NCBI GenBank assembly: GCA_963662815.2
Contig: CAXXWA010000040.1
Span: forward strand, 248,001-312,000
Length of the DNA stretch: 64,000 bases
Reading direction: 5' to 3'
DNA from: JAPPHA01 sp963662815
GTDB lineage: Bacteria > Pseudomonadota > Alphaproteobacteria > Rhodobacterales > Rhodobacteraceae
Shown: positions 48,025 to 55,919 of the stretch, one piece after another
Layout of the letters: every line of letters starts with the position of its first letter
Position numbering within the stretch: the first letter of the stretch is position 1
Position numbers and translations under genes: made by a program
Notes under the pieces: generated by a model
The model's input: only the letters and a program-made list of their open reading frames with translations
Databases searched by the model: none
Told to the model about the DNA's origin: nothing

Positions 48025-51000
48025 TTGGGCAAGCTCTTTTCATACCGCTCGCGGCCCGTCCATCTTGGTCCCTATCCGCTCGAAAGAATGTCGCGCGCGG
48101 ACTGTGCGCCTGACGTCGATTCCCTCGAGCCGATGCGTCCTTCCGCATTCAGGCGACCGGACGCTCCACTCTCGATCGTCAACGCGATGGGCGAATACCA
48201 GGCCATGCTGGACGCCATCCGGGAGGGCCTTGTCAAGAAAGAGCGCGCGGTCATTCCGGACGATCCGGAAACGCGCGCCAACCACCTGAAGTCATTCGGG
48301 TACTTCTGCGATGCGTCCATGGTCGGCATCGCGGAGATCCCCGATTCGGCCTGGCTCCCGGAAACGCTGGTCAATCCCGACGTGGACCGCCTCGCGCAGC
48401 AGCTCAGGACCAGACAGACGAAAACGCTCGCTTCGGGCATCGACGTCATCATGGCGATGCTCAAGGAAGCCATGCACCGCCCGCCAGAGGATTGCAGGCA
48501 TCACACGCACGCGATCGTACTCCTCTATGAGTACCCGCGTGATCCGCGGACGGACGAGGAAGGCTGCGACTGGCTTGCCGACGCCCAGATCCAGCGCGCA
48601 GCCCTGCGCGGCAACGAAACCGCTTGCGTAATCGCGAGCTACATCCGCTCTCTCGGGCGCGACGCACGCGCGCACTCGGCCAGCGCTTCCGACCTGCACC
48701 TCGGGAAGTTAGCGGCGACCGCCGGCCTCTGCAGGATCCGGGACGGAGAAATCGAAAGCCCGTTCCTTGGTCGCAGGTTCGGACTCGCCGCGGTGTCGAC
48801 GACGTTGCAGCTGTCTCCCGACCGGCCGCTCGCACCCGATGGCGCAGTGCCTGCCGCGTGGACCTACGGGTTCGGACGGCAGGCGAAGTCGCGCCGCAAC
48901 AGGGATCCGTTCCGGGACCGGCGCTTCATGGACGGACCGCATCCGTTCGAGACCATCGCGCGGGTCGCGGAACCGACGACCTACATCGACGAAGCGAACG
49001 TCGCACGGGTCCCGAAACGCGCCGACATGTTCGCGCGCGCGCAGTTCGGCGATCTCGGGAAGCCGGCGCAGGAAGGCGCGCGGAACGGAAACTACGTGCG
49101 CAAGAACCCGGCTTCATTCGCGTTCAGGCCGCCGCTCGGCGCCTTCGTCCTGCTTCAGGACGGCGAAGCGGCGCCCGCGAAACATCCTTCCACCTCGAAT
49201 CCCGCCCGCAACGCCGCGAACGTCAAGGCGGCCTGCTATTTCCTCGGCTGCGATGCCATCGGCATCTCGCGCTGTCCCGACTGGGCCTACTACTCGCACA
49301 ACGCAATCGGCGAACCCCTCAAACCCTACCACGACAACGCGATATCCTTCGTCATAGACCAGGGCCACGAGACGATGGAAGGGGCGAGCGGCGATGACTG
49401 GATTTCCTGCGCCCAGTCCATGCGAGCCTATCTCCGGTTCTCCCTCCTCGGCGGGGTCGTCGCGCAGCAGATCCGCAACCTCGGCTACACGGCTCGCGTC
49501 CACACCGTCATGGACAGCGAGGTGGTTCAGCCGCCGCTCCTGCTGCTTTCGGGCCTCGGCGAAGTGTCGCGAATCGGCGAGGTCATCCTCAATCCGTTCC
49601 TCGGGCCAAGGCTCAAGGCGGGGACCGTCACGACCTCCATGCCGCTGGCGCACGACAAGCCGATCGACTTCGGCCTGCAAAGGTTCTGCGACGCCTGCAA
49701 CAAGTGCGCCCGGGAGTGTCCTTCCGGGGCAATCACGGCCGGTCCGAAGCTGATGTTCAACGGCTACGAGATCTGGAAGAGCGACAGCCAGAAATGCGCG
49801 ACCTACCGGATCACCACCGCAGGCGGCGCGATGTGCGGACGCTGCATGAAGACATGCCCTTGGAACCTCGAGGGGCTCTTTGCCGAGGCGCCTTTCCGGT
49901 GGGCCGCGTCGAACCTGCCTGCCGCCGCGCGGACTCTCGCAAGGCTTGACGACCTTGTGGGCAACGGTTCGATCAATCCGGTCAAGAAATGGTGGTGGGA
50001 TCTGGAAATGTGCGACGAGGGCCCCTACGCGCCCGCGCGCGAACCGGTGAATGTCCGCGGCCTTCAGACGTCGCTCGACGTCCGCTTCGAGGACCAGACT
50101 CTCGCCGTCTACCCGGCAAACCTGGTGCCGCCGCCGTACCCTTGGCCGTTCCCGATGGACCGGGAAGCCGGGATTGCGGCGCATGACTCGCTGATAACGG
50201 CGAAGGAGCACAGGCGCCGCAGGCGCGCGGGCGTATTGCCGGAACATGCCTTGCGCGAATCCGCCGGCGATGCGCCGGTGATGCGGGTACGCGTCTCCCT
50301 GGTCGAGCGGATGACGGCCGAAATCACCAAGTACGAATTCGTCGACCCCGAGGGCGGCCTGCTGCCCGAAACCATTGCGGGCGCGCATGTCGACGTGCTC
50401 GTGTCTCCGGAATTCTTCCGCCAGTTTTCGCTCTCCGGCGATCCCGCCGACCGGTCGCGCTACCAGATCGCCGTCCTGAGAGAAGACGATGGCCGCGGCG
50501 GCTCCAGACTCTTGCACCGGATCTTCGACCAGGACCGCATGGTCTTCATTTCGAAGCCGATCAACCATTTTCCGCTCGAGGAGACCGCGTCCCGGACATT
50601 CCTCATGGCGGGCGGCATCGGCGTCACGCCGATGATGGCCATGGCTCACCGACTGCACGCGATCGGCGCCGACTTCGTCATGCACTATTCGTGCTCCTCC
50701 AGGAAGTCCGCCGGGTTTCTGGCGGACATCGCGGCCGCTCCCTGGCGGGACCGCGTCGCGCTGCATTTCTCGGACGAAGGCACGCGCGCGGTCCTGCCGG
50801 ACATCCTGCGCTGGGAGCCGGACGCGCATGTCTACGCCTGCGGACCCGACAGCTACATGCAATCCGTTGTCGACTGCGCGTCAGACGCGGGATTTCCGGA
50901 AGAACATCGTCATGTCGAGTATTTCGCTGTGCCCGAAGCGCCGGACTACGAAAACCACGACTTCATCATCAGGTTGACGGATTCCGGCCGCGAAATCCCT

Positions 51001-51222
51001 GTCCCCGCGGAACGCTCCGCGACCGATGCCCTCGCGGATGCCGGAATTCGGGTGGAGGTCAAGTGCTCCGACGGCCTGTGCGGAGTCTGCAAGTGCAGGG
51101 TCGTTTCTGGGAACGTCGAGCACAGGGATTTCGTCCTGTCGCGCAGGCAGCGCGAGACCAGCATGATTCTCTGCCAGTCGCGTGCGGCGCAAGAGGGCGC
51201 CATCGTCGAAATCGAGCTCTGA
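48025..51222 (+). CDS. Self-sufficient reductive dehalogenase (RdhA fused to a flavin/2Fe-2S reductase)
   Basis: About 1065 residues. N-terminal RdhA part: conserved RPVHLGPYPLERM, KTLASGIDVIMAMLKEAM and YEYPRDPR; cobalamin-binding core about 340-545. Two 4Fe-4S sets follow: CDACNKCARECP (C555, 558, 561, 565) and C591-C604-C607-C611 (CGRCMKTCPWN), both as in RdhA. After residue 700 comes a phthalate-dioxygenase-reductase-like unit: FMN-binding region, NAD(P)H loop MAGGIGVTPMMAMAHRL (about 861), and a plant-type 2Fe-2S domain with C1014, C1019, C1022 and C1050. Like BhbA and NpRdhA, it lacks a Tat signal, so it should be cytoplasmic, NAD(P)H-driven and catabolic, not respiratory. The TTG at 48025 includes the conserved N-terminus; the first ATG (48088) would remove it. 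No rdhB membrane anchor gene is adjacent, as expected. Confidence 0.88.
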   Translation: MGKLFSYRSRPVHLGPYPLERMSRADCAPDVDSLEPMRPSAFRRPDAPLSIVNAMGEYQAMLDAIREGLVKKERAVIPDDPETRANHLKSFGYFCDASMVGIAEIPDSAWLPETLVNPDVDRLAQQLRTRQTKTLASGIDVIMAMLKEAMHRPPEDCRHHTHAIVLLYEYPRDPRTDEEGCDWLADAQIQRAALRGNETACVIASYIRSLGRDARAHSASASDLHLGKLAATAGLCRIRDGEIESPFLGRRFGLAAVSTTLQLSPDRPLAPDGAVPAAWTYGFGRQAKSRRNRDPFRDRRFMDGPHPFETIARVAEPTTYIDEANVARVPKRADMFARAQFGDLGKPAQEGARNGNYVRKNPASFAFRPPLGAFVLLQDGEAAPAKHPSTSNPARNAANVKAACYFLGCDAIGISRCPDWAYYSHNAIGEPLKPYHDNAISFVIDQGHETMEGASGDDWISCAQSMRAYLRFSLLGGVVAQQIRNLGYTARVHTVMDSEVVQPPLLLLSGLGEVSRIGEVILNPFLGPRLKAGTVTTSMPLAHDKPIDFGLQRFCDACNKCARECPSGAITAGPKLMFNGYEIWKSDSQKCATYRITTAGGAMCGRCMKTCPWNLEGLFAEAPFRWAASNLPAAARTLARLDDLVGNGSINPVKKWWWDLEMCDEGPYAPAREPVNVRGLQTSLDVRFEDQTLAVYPANLVPPPYPWPFPMDREAGIAAHDSLITAKEHRRRRRAGVLPEHALRESAGDAPVMRVRVSLVERMTAEITKYEFVDPEGGLLPETIAGAHVDVLVSPEFFRQFSLSGDPADRSRYQIAVLREDDGRGGSRLLHRIFDQDRMVFISKPINHFPLEETASRTFLMAGGIGVTPMMAMAHRLHAIGADFVMHYSCSSRKSAGFLADIAAAPWRDRVALHFSDEGTRAVLPDILRWEPDAHVYACGPDSYMQSVVDCASDAGFPEEHRHVEYFAVPEAPDYENHDFIIRLTDSGREIPVPAERSATDALADAGIRVEVKCSDGLCGVCKCRVVSGNVEHRDFVLSRRQRETSMILCQSRAAQEGAIVEIEL

Positions 51223-51266
51223 TCGCAGATGCGGCGTGGGCCGAAGCGGGCGATGCGCCGCGGGCG

Positions 51267-51548
51267 TCACGTCCAGTTCGGGAGATCGCCGCCAGGAAGG
51301 ACCGTCCGCGCCTTCGCGAGATCCGCGCGAGGCAAATGCACCGAGTCGCAGAACTGCGCGACATACCTGTCTTCGGTCAAAAGGAAATCGAGCACCGAAC
51401 CGAGAAACTCCGGGTCCGACACCAACGCCCGGACGTCTTCAAGGGTAGCGCCAGAAGTCGCCATGAACCGCCGCATCGGCTCTTTCTCGATGGACATCCA
51501 CTCAAGCGCCCTGAGCGCAAGGACTTCCGCGTCGTTCCCGTCAGCCAT
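51267..51548 (-). CDS. DUF3572 family protein
   Basis: 93-residue protein of the DUF3572 family, known almost only from alphaproteobacteria. Typical text: AEVLALRALEWMSIEKEPMR, FMATSGATLEDVRAL, and SDPEFLGSVLDFLLTEDRYV. The pattern is helical and acidic. Function unknown. It ends 45 bases before the end of the convergent reductive dehalogenase gene. Confidence 0.88.
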   Translation of the reverse strand: MADGNDAEVLALRALEWMSIEKEPMRRFMATSGATLEDVRALVSDPEFLGSVLDFLLTEDRYVAQFCDSVHLPRADLAKARTVLPGGDLPNWT

Positions 51549-51568
51549 CGTCGAACCCCATGCAGGGC

Positions 51569-52087
51569 CTATTGATCTGCCTGCTCTCGCACGCCGGGCG
51601 GCAACAACCGGCGCGATTCCAGATTCTCCCTGAACTCGCGCACAACTTCAACGCGCTCGTCGAGCGAAAGCCCGCCGATCACGCCGGCGATAACCGCGTG
51701 ACCCTCCTCCGCCAGTTGACCGAAGGAGCTTCGCTGGGTCTCGAATGCGGAGATGACAGCTTCCTCGGAATACGGATCAGCCTCGATTGCTGCAGCAAGC
51801 GCATCGACGCTGTCCTGCGCAAGGCGCCTGGCCTTGTCGGGCCCGTCCCGGCGAAGTTCGCGCAGGCGCGAGCGCAGCGCCTTTCTTCCGGCATCCGGAA
51901 GCGCATCGATCAGGGGCCGAACCGCCAGGCCCGACGAATTCCATCCGCGGTGATGTCCGTCCGGCTTTGCGACCGCGCCCACGAAAATGCCCGCCACCAG
52001 AAGATTCAGCGCGAGCGACGCGACAAGGCCGTAGCGAACAAGCCGTCCGCTCGCGCGGAGTTCTCTCAGTCTTTCCCTTAGGTTCAT
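51569..52087 (-). CDS. Periplasmic heavy-metal sensor (CpxP/Spy/ZraP-like)
   Basis: 172 residues from ATG 52087. An N-terminal membrane anchor (YGLVASLALNLLVAGIFVGA) precedes a helical LTXXQ-like domain: LIDALPDAGRKALRSRLREL, ALAAAIEADPYSEEAVISAF and LSLDERVEVVREFRENLE. This is the RcnR/ZraP-type fold that senses or buffers metals and misfolded proteins in the periplasm. It overlaps the small membrane protein gene upstream by 4 bases and belongs to the sigma factor operon. Relatives in Rhodobacterales have the same order. Confidence 0.75.
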   Translation of the reverse strand: MNLRERLRELRASGRLVRYGLVASLALNLLVAGIFVGAVAKPDGHHRGWNSSGLAVRPLIDALPDAGRKALRSRLRELRRDGPDKARRLAQDSVDALAAAIEADPYSEEAVISAFETQRSSFGQLAEEGHAVIAGVIGGLSLDERVEVVREFRENLESRRLLPPGVREQADQ

Positions 52088-52464
52088 TGCAGTTCTCCCA
52101 GAAAGACGTCGTCGGCCGCAGGAACGGCAAGGGCATCGAGAACAGCCGCGTCTTCGCCCGTCGCGGAGAACGGTGCCACGGTCCCGATCAGGCCGGGTGT
52201 CACGTATCCGAACGCAAAACCCGCACAAGCGCTCGTCGCAAGCGCCCCCGCGACGAACCAGCCAGCCGCCAATTCACGCATCTGACGAAACCAGCCGCCC
52301 GTACGGGTCCGCGCCAGGCCGCCAAACCGGTCCTGGCATGACTTCGCGTCCTCAAGGACCCTAGAGAAAAGCGCATCGTCCGGCGGCGGAACGCTTTCCC
52401 GCGCAGCAAGGAAGAACTCGTCAAGGCCGCTTTCGCCGTTGCCCAGTGTGTTCCGATCACTCAT
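52084..52464 (-). CDS. Small membrane protein, probable anti-sigma factor
   Basis: 126 residues. The N-terminal part (about 1-60) is acidic and soluble (GLDEFFLAARESVPPPDDAL); a single hydrophobic helix follows (AAGWFVAGALATSACAGFAF), with a periplasmic tail. It sits directly between the ECF sigma gene (12 bases upstream) and the metal-sensor gene (4-base overlap), the usual place of an anti-sigma factor. No zinc motif is visible, so it is not a ZAS-type anti-sigma. The function is inferred from position and shape. Confidence 0.6.
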   Translation of the reverse strand: MSDRNTLGNGESGLDEFFLAARESVPPPDDALFSRVLEDAKSCQDRFGGLARTRTGGWFRQMRELAAGWFVAGALATSACAGFAFGYVTPGLIGTVAPFSATGEDAAVLDALAVPAADDVFLGELQ

Positions 52465-52476
52465 TTCCGCCCTCCT

Positions 52477-53148
52477 TCAGTCCAGTCCGAGGTCTTCTCG
52501 CCGGTCCAGCAACCGACTGGCCAGCAACCGTTTCGCGCGCGCGGTCAGGCTTTCCACGGCTTCGACGCTGGTATCCATGATTTCGGCAATCTCCGGGTTC
52601 GAGAGCTGCTGGAGGTGGCGGAGACTGACTGCGATCCGGCAGCGGGCAGGCAGTTCCGCGAGCGCCGAACGCAGCGCCGCCGCCCTCTCCGCCTTCATGA
52701 GCTTCTCTTCAATTCCCGGTTTGTCATCCAGGATCTCTTCGACGTCGACGCGGTCTGATCCGTTCTGCCGCCGCCGCTGCCGGCGGAGCCTGTCCGTGCA
52801 GAGATTGCTCGTCACGCGGTAGAGCCATGTCGAAACCCGCGCTTCCCCGGGTCGCCATTCAGGCGCGGTTCGCCACAGGCGGAGCATGGCCTCCTGGGTG
52901 ACATCCTCCGCCTCGCCGTGATCGCCGAGGACGCGAAATGCAAGCGAGTGCACGCGCGGCATGTGGCGAGACGCCAGCATCCGCGCTGCGGCGGCGTCTC
53001 CCCTGGCGAACCACGCCATGAGATCATCGTCGGATGTGCAAGATGACGTGTCCAGGGCATTGGTCCTTTCGCCATCGTTCCGGTCGCGGGAATGGCCGCG
53101 ACCGGAACCTCCTAACCGGGATTCTACTCTCTCGAGTGCCTGCCCCAT
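52477..53148 (-). CDS. ECF-type RNA polymerase sigma factor
   Basis: 223 residues. Region 2: SLAFRVLGDHGEAEDVTQEA and MLRLWRTAPEWRPGEARV with ASTWLYRVTSNLCTDRLRR-like text; region 4: LPARCRIAVSLRHLQQLSNP, then IAEIMDTSVEAVESLTARAK. The first 45 residues are poorly conserved, and the start could be inside them; 53148 overlaps the end of the EF-hand gene by 25 bases. The group EF-hand protein, sigma factor, small membrane protein and metal sensor reads as one minus-strand operon, so the sigma factor probably responds to an envelope or metal signal and may control its own operon. Confidence 0.88.
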   Translation of the reverse strand: MGQALERVESRLGGSGRGHSRDRNDGERTNALDTSSCTSDDDLMAWFARGDAAAARMLASRHMPRVHSLAFRVLGDHGEAEDVTQEAMLRLWRTAPEWRPGEARVSTWLYRVTSNLCTDRLRRQRRRQNGSDRVDVEEILDDKPGIEEKLMKAERAAALRSALAELPARCRIAVSLRHLQQLSNPEIAEIMDTSVEAVESLTARAKRLLASRLLDRREDLGLD

Positions 53149-53627
53149 CCCCGGCGCTTGCCCTTGCCGACCGCGTCGAACTCCGATTCGGCGATGCGTC
53201 CGTCGCCGTCCTCGTCAAGGCGGTCGAGAATCCTGTCGAAATCCAGAGACGGCAATTCCTCGAACGCGACCATTCCATCGCCATTCTCGTCGAGGCGATC
53301 GAAAATCCGCGCAGCCCGCGATTCGAGCTGGTCGTCGGACATGTCCTTCCACCGACGCTTCGACGTCTGCATTCTCTCCCGGACCATGACCAGGTGTTCG
53401 TCAGGGGTCAGGAAACCGTCGGCGTCGGAATCCAGTTCCGAGAAACTCCGCTGGCGATGAAGCACGAACTCGTCCTCGGTGACGAAACCGTCGGCATTCG
53501 CATCCAGCGTTTCGAAGTCGATGCGCGGGCTGGCGAACCGCCCGTGCGCGTCAACCGTCGTGGCGGCTGCGGCCAGGGCCGCCGCGGCGGCCCCGAACAG
53601 GACAAGTCTCTTGCGGCGATTGTACAT
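53124..53627 (-). CDS. Exported EF-hand calcium-binding protein
   Basis: 167 residues from ATG 53627, with AAGGAG six bases upstream. Signal peptide: RLVLFGAAAAALAAAATTVDA. Four EF-hand loops are visible: DANADGFVTEDEF, DSDADGFLTPDEH, DENGDGMVAFEEL and DEDGDGRIAESEF, each with the D-x-D/N-x-DG core and acidic position 12 or close to it. Calcium-binding proteins of this kind lie next to the same sigma/metal-sensor genes in relatives. It is the first gene of the module and probably acts in the periplasm. Confidence 0.88.
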   Translation of the reverse strand: MYNRRKRLVLFGAAAAALAAAATTVDAHGRFASPRIDFETLDANADGFVTEDEFVLHRQRSFSELDSDADGFLTPDEHLVMVRERMQTSKRRWKDMSDDQLESRAARIFDRLDENGDGMVAFEELPSLDFDRILDRLDEDGDGRIAESEFDAVGKGKRRGWGRHSRE

Positions 53628-53757
53628 GTCATTCTCCTTGAAGTTGCCGGACGACGAATTCGTCGCACCTGTTTCCGGTACGTCTGCAAAGGGAATTTCC
53701 GTCACATTTTTTCCGGCAGCGGGGCGGAGTTCGTCGGACCTTCGCGTGAGCTTGCCT

Positions 53758-54594
53758 TCAAGGACGACTGTCCGGAGGAAACACGCGCGCGCCGCCAGCG
53801 TCCATGTCGTCGCAAACGCGATCGAACCGCAGGTGCGCGATGCCCCTTCCGTTCGCCTGGGAATATAGCGTTCCCGCGACCCTTCCCGAGGCAAGGATCT
53901 CGGTGCCGGACGGCGCCTCGCCCTCGACTCGGACCACTGCCAGCCCCTTGCGAAGCGTCGTCTTGTGACGCATGCGGGCCGTAACCTCCTGGCCGACGTA
54001 GCAGCCCTTCGAGAAGTCGACGCCGTTCAGCCGTTCGAAGCCTGCCTCCAGGATGTACGTCGCCTCGGGAATCAGTTCGATGCCGGTCTCCGGAATGCAG
54101 TTCTCGACCCGAATGGACAACCAGTCCGGAACGGCGGAGTCGGCGTCCCCTTCGCCGGTTGCCCGCAGTTCCGCCGCATCGCCGCCGGCAACCGCGGACT
54201 CCCCGTCCCCGGCGCTCACGTAGCGCCGCCAACCGAGATCCGGGTGCCGCGGATCCGGAAGAGAATCCTTCCGCGCCGTCCGCTCCGCGCTTCGAATCAC
54301 CTTCATGCGGGTCGGGTCGATCCGGACGTCGGCGCGCAGGCGGTACATCGCAAGGCGCTGCGTCAGCGCCCCCGCCCGGTTTGCCGCAACATCAAGGAAT
54401 ATTTCTCCGGCCCGCTCGAACAGCAGGAAGTCGAACAGGTACTTGCCCTGAGGCGACAACAGCGCGGCATAGACGAGTCCATCGCTCAGCCTGTTGACAT
54501 CGTTGGTGACGAGATCCTGAAGAAACTTCCTCGCGTCGCCGCCTCCGATGCGGAGCACGGTCCGCTCCGGGTCTTCAAAGCCCACGCTCGCCAT
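53758..54594 (-). CDS. ygfZ: Folate-binding protein YgfZ (GcvT-like)
   Basis: 278 residues. The defining motif KGCYVGQEVTARM is present, with VTNDVNRL near the start and a C-terminal beta-barrel (LASGRVAGTLYSQANGRGIA). YgfZ supports iron-sulfur cluster enzymes such as MiaB, using tetrahydrofolate. The segment about residues 130-165 (AGDGESAVAGGDAAELRATG) is an extra low-complexity insert. It is divergent from the glycosyltransferase gene and separated by 130 bases from the EF-hand gene. Confidence 0.9.
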   Translation of the reverse strand: MASVGFEDPERTVLRIGGGDARKFLQDLVTNDVNRLSDGLVYAALLSPQGKYLFDFLLFERAGEIFLDVAANRAGALTQRLAMYRLRADVRIDPTRMKVIRSAERTARKDSLPDPRHPDLGWRRYVSAGDGESAVAGGDAAELRATGEGDADSAVPDWLSIRVENCIPETGIELIPEATYILEAGFERLNGVDFSKGCYVGQEVTARMRHKTTLRKGLAVVRVEGEAPSGTEILASGRVAGTLYSQANGRGIAHLRFDRVCDDMDAGGARVFPPDSRP

Positions 54595-54682
54595 GTCCGG
54601 ACCCCCGTGAAGTGCGATGCTCCCAGTTAACCCGAACCGTTAGGGGGGTTCAATCGCGCGGAAATTCATGCTCCATACAGGA

Positions 54683-55390
54683 ATGGCCGCTCCCTTGTCA
54701 GTTATCATCCCGACGCTGAATGCAGCCCCGACAATTGGCCCGACGCTGGCGTCGATCATTGAGGGCGTCAAATGCGAGCTTGTCAGGGAAGTCGTGATCG
54801 CCGACGGCGGATCCGCCGACGGCATTGGCCGGGTCGCCGATGAGACAGGAGCAGTGTTCCTGACCTGCAAACCGGGGCGCGGAAGTCAGATGCGTGCCGG
54901 CGCGTCCGTCGCCCGGGCCGACTGGCTGCTCTTCATCCATGCCGACACGGTGCTCGAAGCCGGCTGGACCGACGCCGTCGTCAGGCACCTCGACCACCCG
55001 GACGCCGCAGGCTACTTTCGGCTGGCTTTCGACGAAGCGGGCATGTTCCCGACGCTGACGGCGCGTTGGGCCAATCTGCGATCCTTGCTCTTTCGCCTTC
55101 CTTACGGAGATCAGTGCCTTCTGGTTCACAGGTCGCTCTACGCAGCCGTCGACGGCCACCCGGACCAGCCCATCATGGAAGACGTGGACCTGAATCGCCG
55201 GCTTGGAAACCGGCTCGTCGCCCTGTCGGCGGTCGCGACTACGAGTGCGGCGCGATACAGGAGGGACGGATGGCTCCGACGCGGAAGCAGGAATCTCCTG
55301 ACGCTTGCCCTTCATTTTCTCGGCAGCGACCCGAAGACGCTCGCATCGTTCTATGCTGGAAATCCGGCAGAGAATGCGAAACGCGACTGA
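54683..55390 (+). CDS. Family 2 glycosyltransferase, TIGR04283 (arsenosugar) type
   Basis: 235 residues from ATG 54683 (an ATG five codons upstream is also possible). GT-A fold: LSVIIPTLNAAPTIGPTL, VIADGGSADGIGRVADE, the conserved RGSQMRAGASVARADWLLFI with HADT as the metal-binding DxD variant, and GDQCLLVHRSLYAAVDGHPD. This set of motifs defines the TIGR04283 subfamily, found with arsenosugar biosynthesis genes in many bacteria. The partner genes (arsS and others) are not seen here, so the substrate is uncertain. Immediately downstream the core-gene region ends. Confidence 0.85.
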   Translation: MAAPLSVIIPTLNAAPTIGPTLASIIEGVKCELVREVVIADGGSADGIGRVADETGAVFLTCKPGRGSQMRAGASVARADWLLFIHADTVLEAGWTDAVVRHLDHPDAAGYFRLAFDEAGMFPTLTARWANLRSLLFRLPYGDQCLLVHRSLYAAVDGHPDQPIMEDVDLNRRLGNRLVALSAVATTSAARYRRDGWLRRGSRNLLTLALHFLGSDPKTLASFYAGNPAENAKRD

Positions 55391-55419
55391 CGAGGCCGGA
55401 CGAAGCTGTTCTCCACACA

Positions 55420-55465
55420 CGGCTGCGGCTTGCCATCTGAACCCAATCGGGGGTTCAACTCCCAC
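55420..55465 (+). repeat. tRNA/tmRNA 3'-end-like fragment, possible attachment site
   Basis: The text GGGGGTTCAACTCCCACCGC followed by ACCA looks like a T arm (with its TTCAACT loop) and acceptor 3' end with CCA. No 5' half exists: upstream is the end of the glycosyltransferase gene. Spacing between T arm and CCA does not fit a normal tRNA exactly. It stands at the border between core genes and mobile DNA, where an integrated element would leave such a copy. No second copy was found in the window. Confidence 0.3.
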
Positions 55466-55515
55466 CGCACCATTTGAACAGGCGCTGCAGGAGGTTCTGA
55501 AAGTCCGGAAACTCC

Positions 55516-55740
55516 GTGACGCGGCAAGTGACGTCACGAGCTGTCGGTCCTGTCGAAGCCGACAAGACCAACTTCGTTGGCAAGCGCATGAACATGGGCA
55601 AGTCGAGGTGGAAACAACTCGAGGGGCGCGGCCGGCAAGGAAGCCGTTGTCGGGATCAAGGATCGCGAGACCGAGCAGGTTGTTGCCGCGCATATGCAGG
55701 GCATCTTGCCGGTCACGTCACTTGAAATTCATCGTGCATC
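55516..55740 (+). pseudogene. IS1595-family (ISXO2-like) transposase remnant
   Basis: One frame reads GPVEADKTNFVGKRMNMGKS and RWKQLEGRG, the first catalytic block of IS1595 transposases (usual form VEVDET..GG...N). The next block, AAGKEAVVGIKDRETEQVVA, is in a shifted frame. The first motif itself has changed (EADKT for the usual EVDET), and the rest of the enzyme is absent. It lies just upstream of the fic gene. Confidence 0.55.
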
Positions 55741-55919
55741 ATGGGCAATTTCCGGGTCAGCACGTTGCCGAGCTTGATCAATCGATTTTCGACCCATGTC
55801 ATGGATTTGAACGCCATTTCGATTTTCATGAATGGCTATCGACTGCATTTGGGTATAATGAATTTCGACGAAACCTGAACAAATCGGGTTTTTTCGACTG
55901 TGGTGAAGGCATTTCGACG

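Noticed and set aside
48025..48200. Tat signal of a respiratory reductive dehalogenase
   Set aside because: No twin-arginine motif followed by a hydrophobic stretch is present; the fusion design points to a cytoplasmic enzyme.
49114..50862. 582-codon minus-strand open frame inside the reductive dehalogenase gene
   Set aside because: Antisense shadow: the plus-strand protein has all expected motifs through this stretch.
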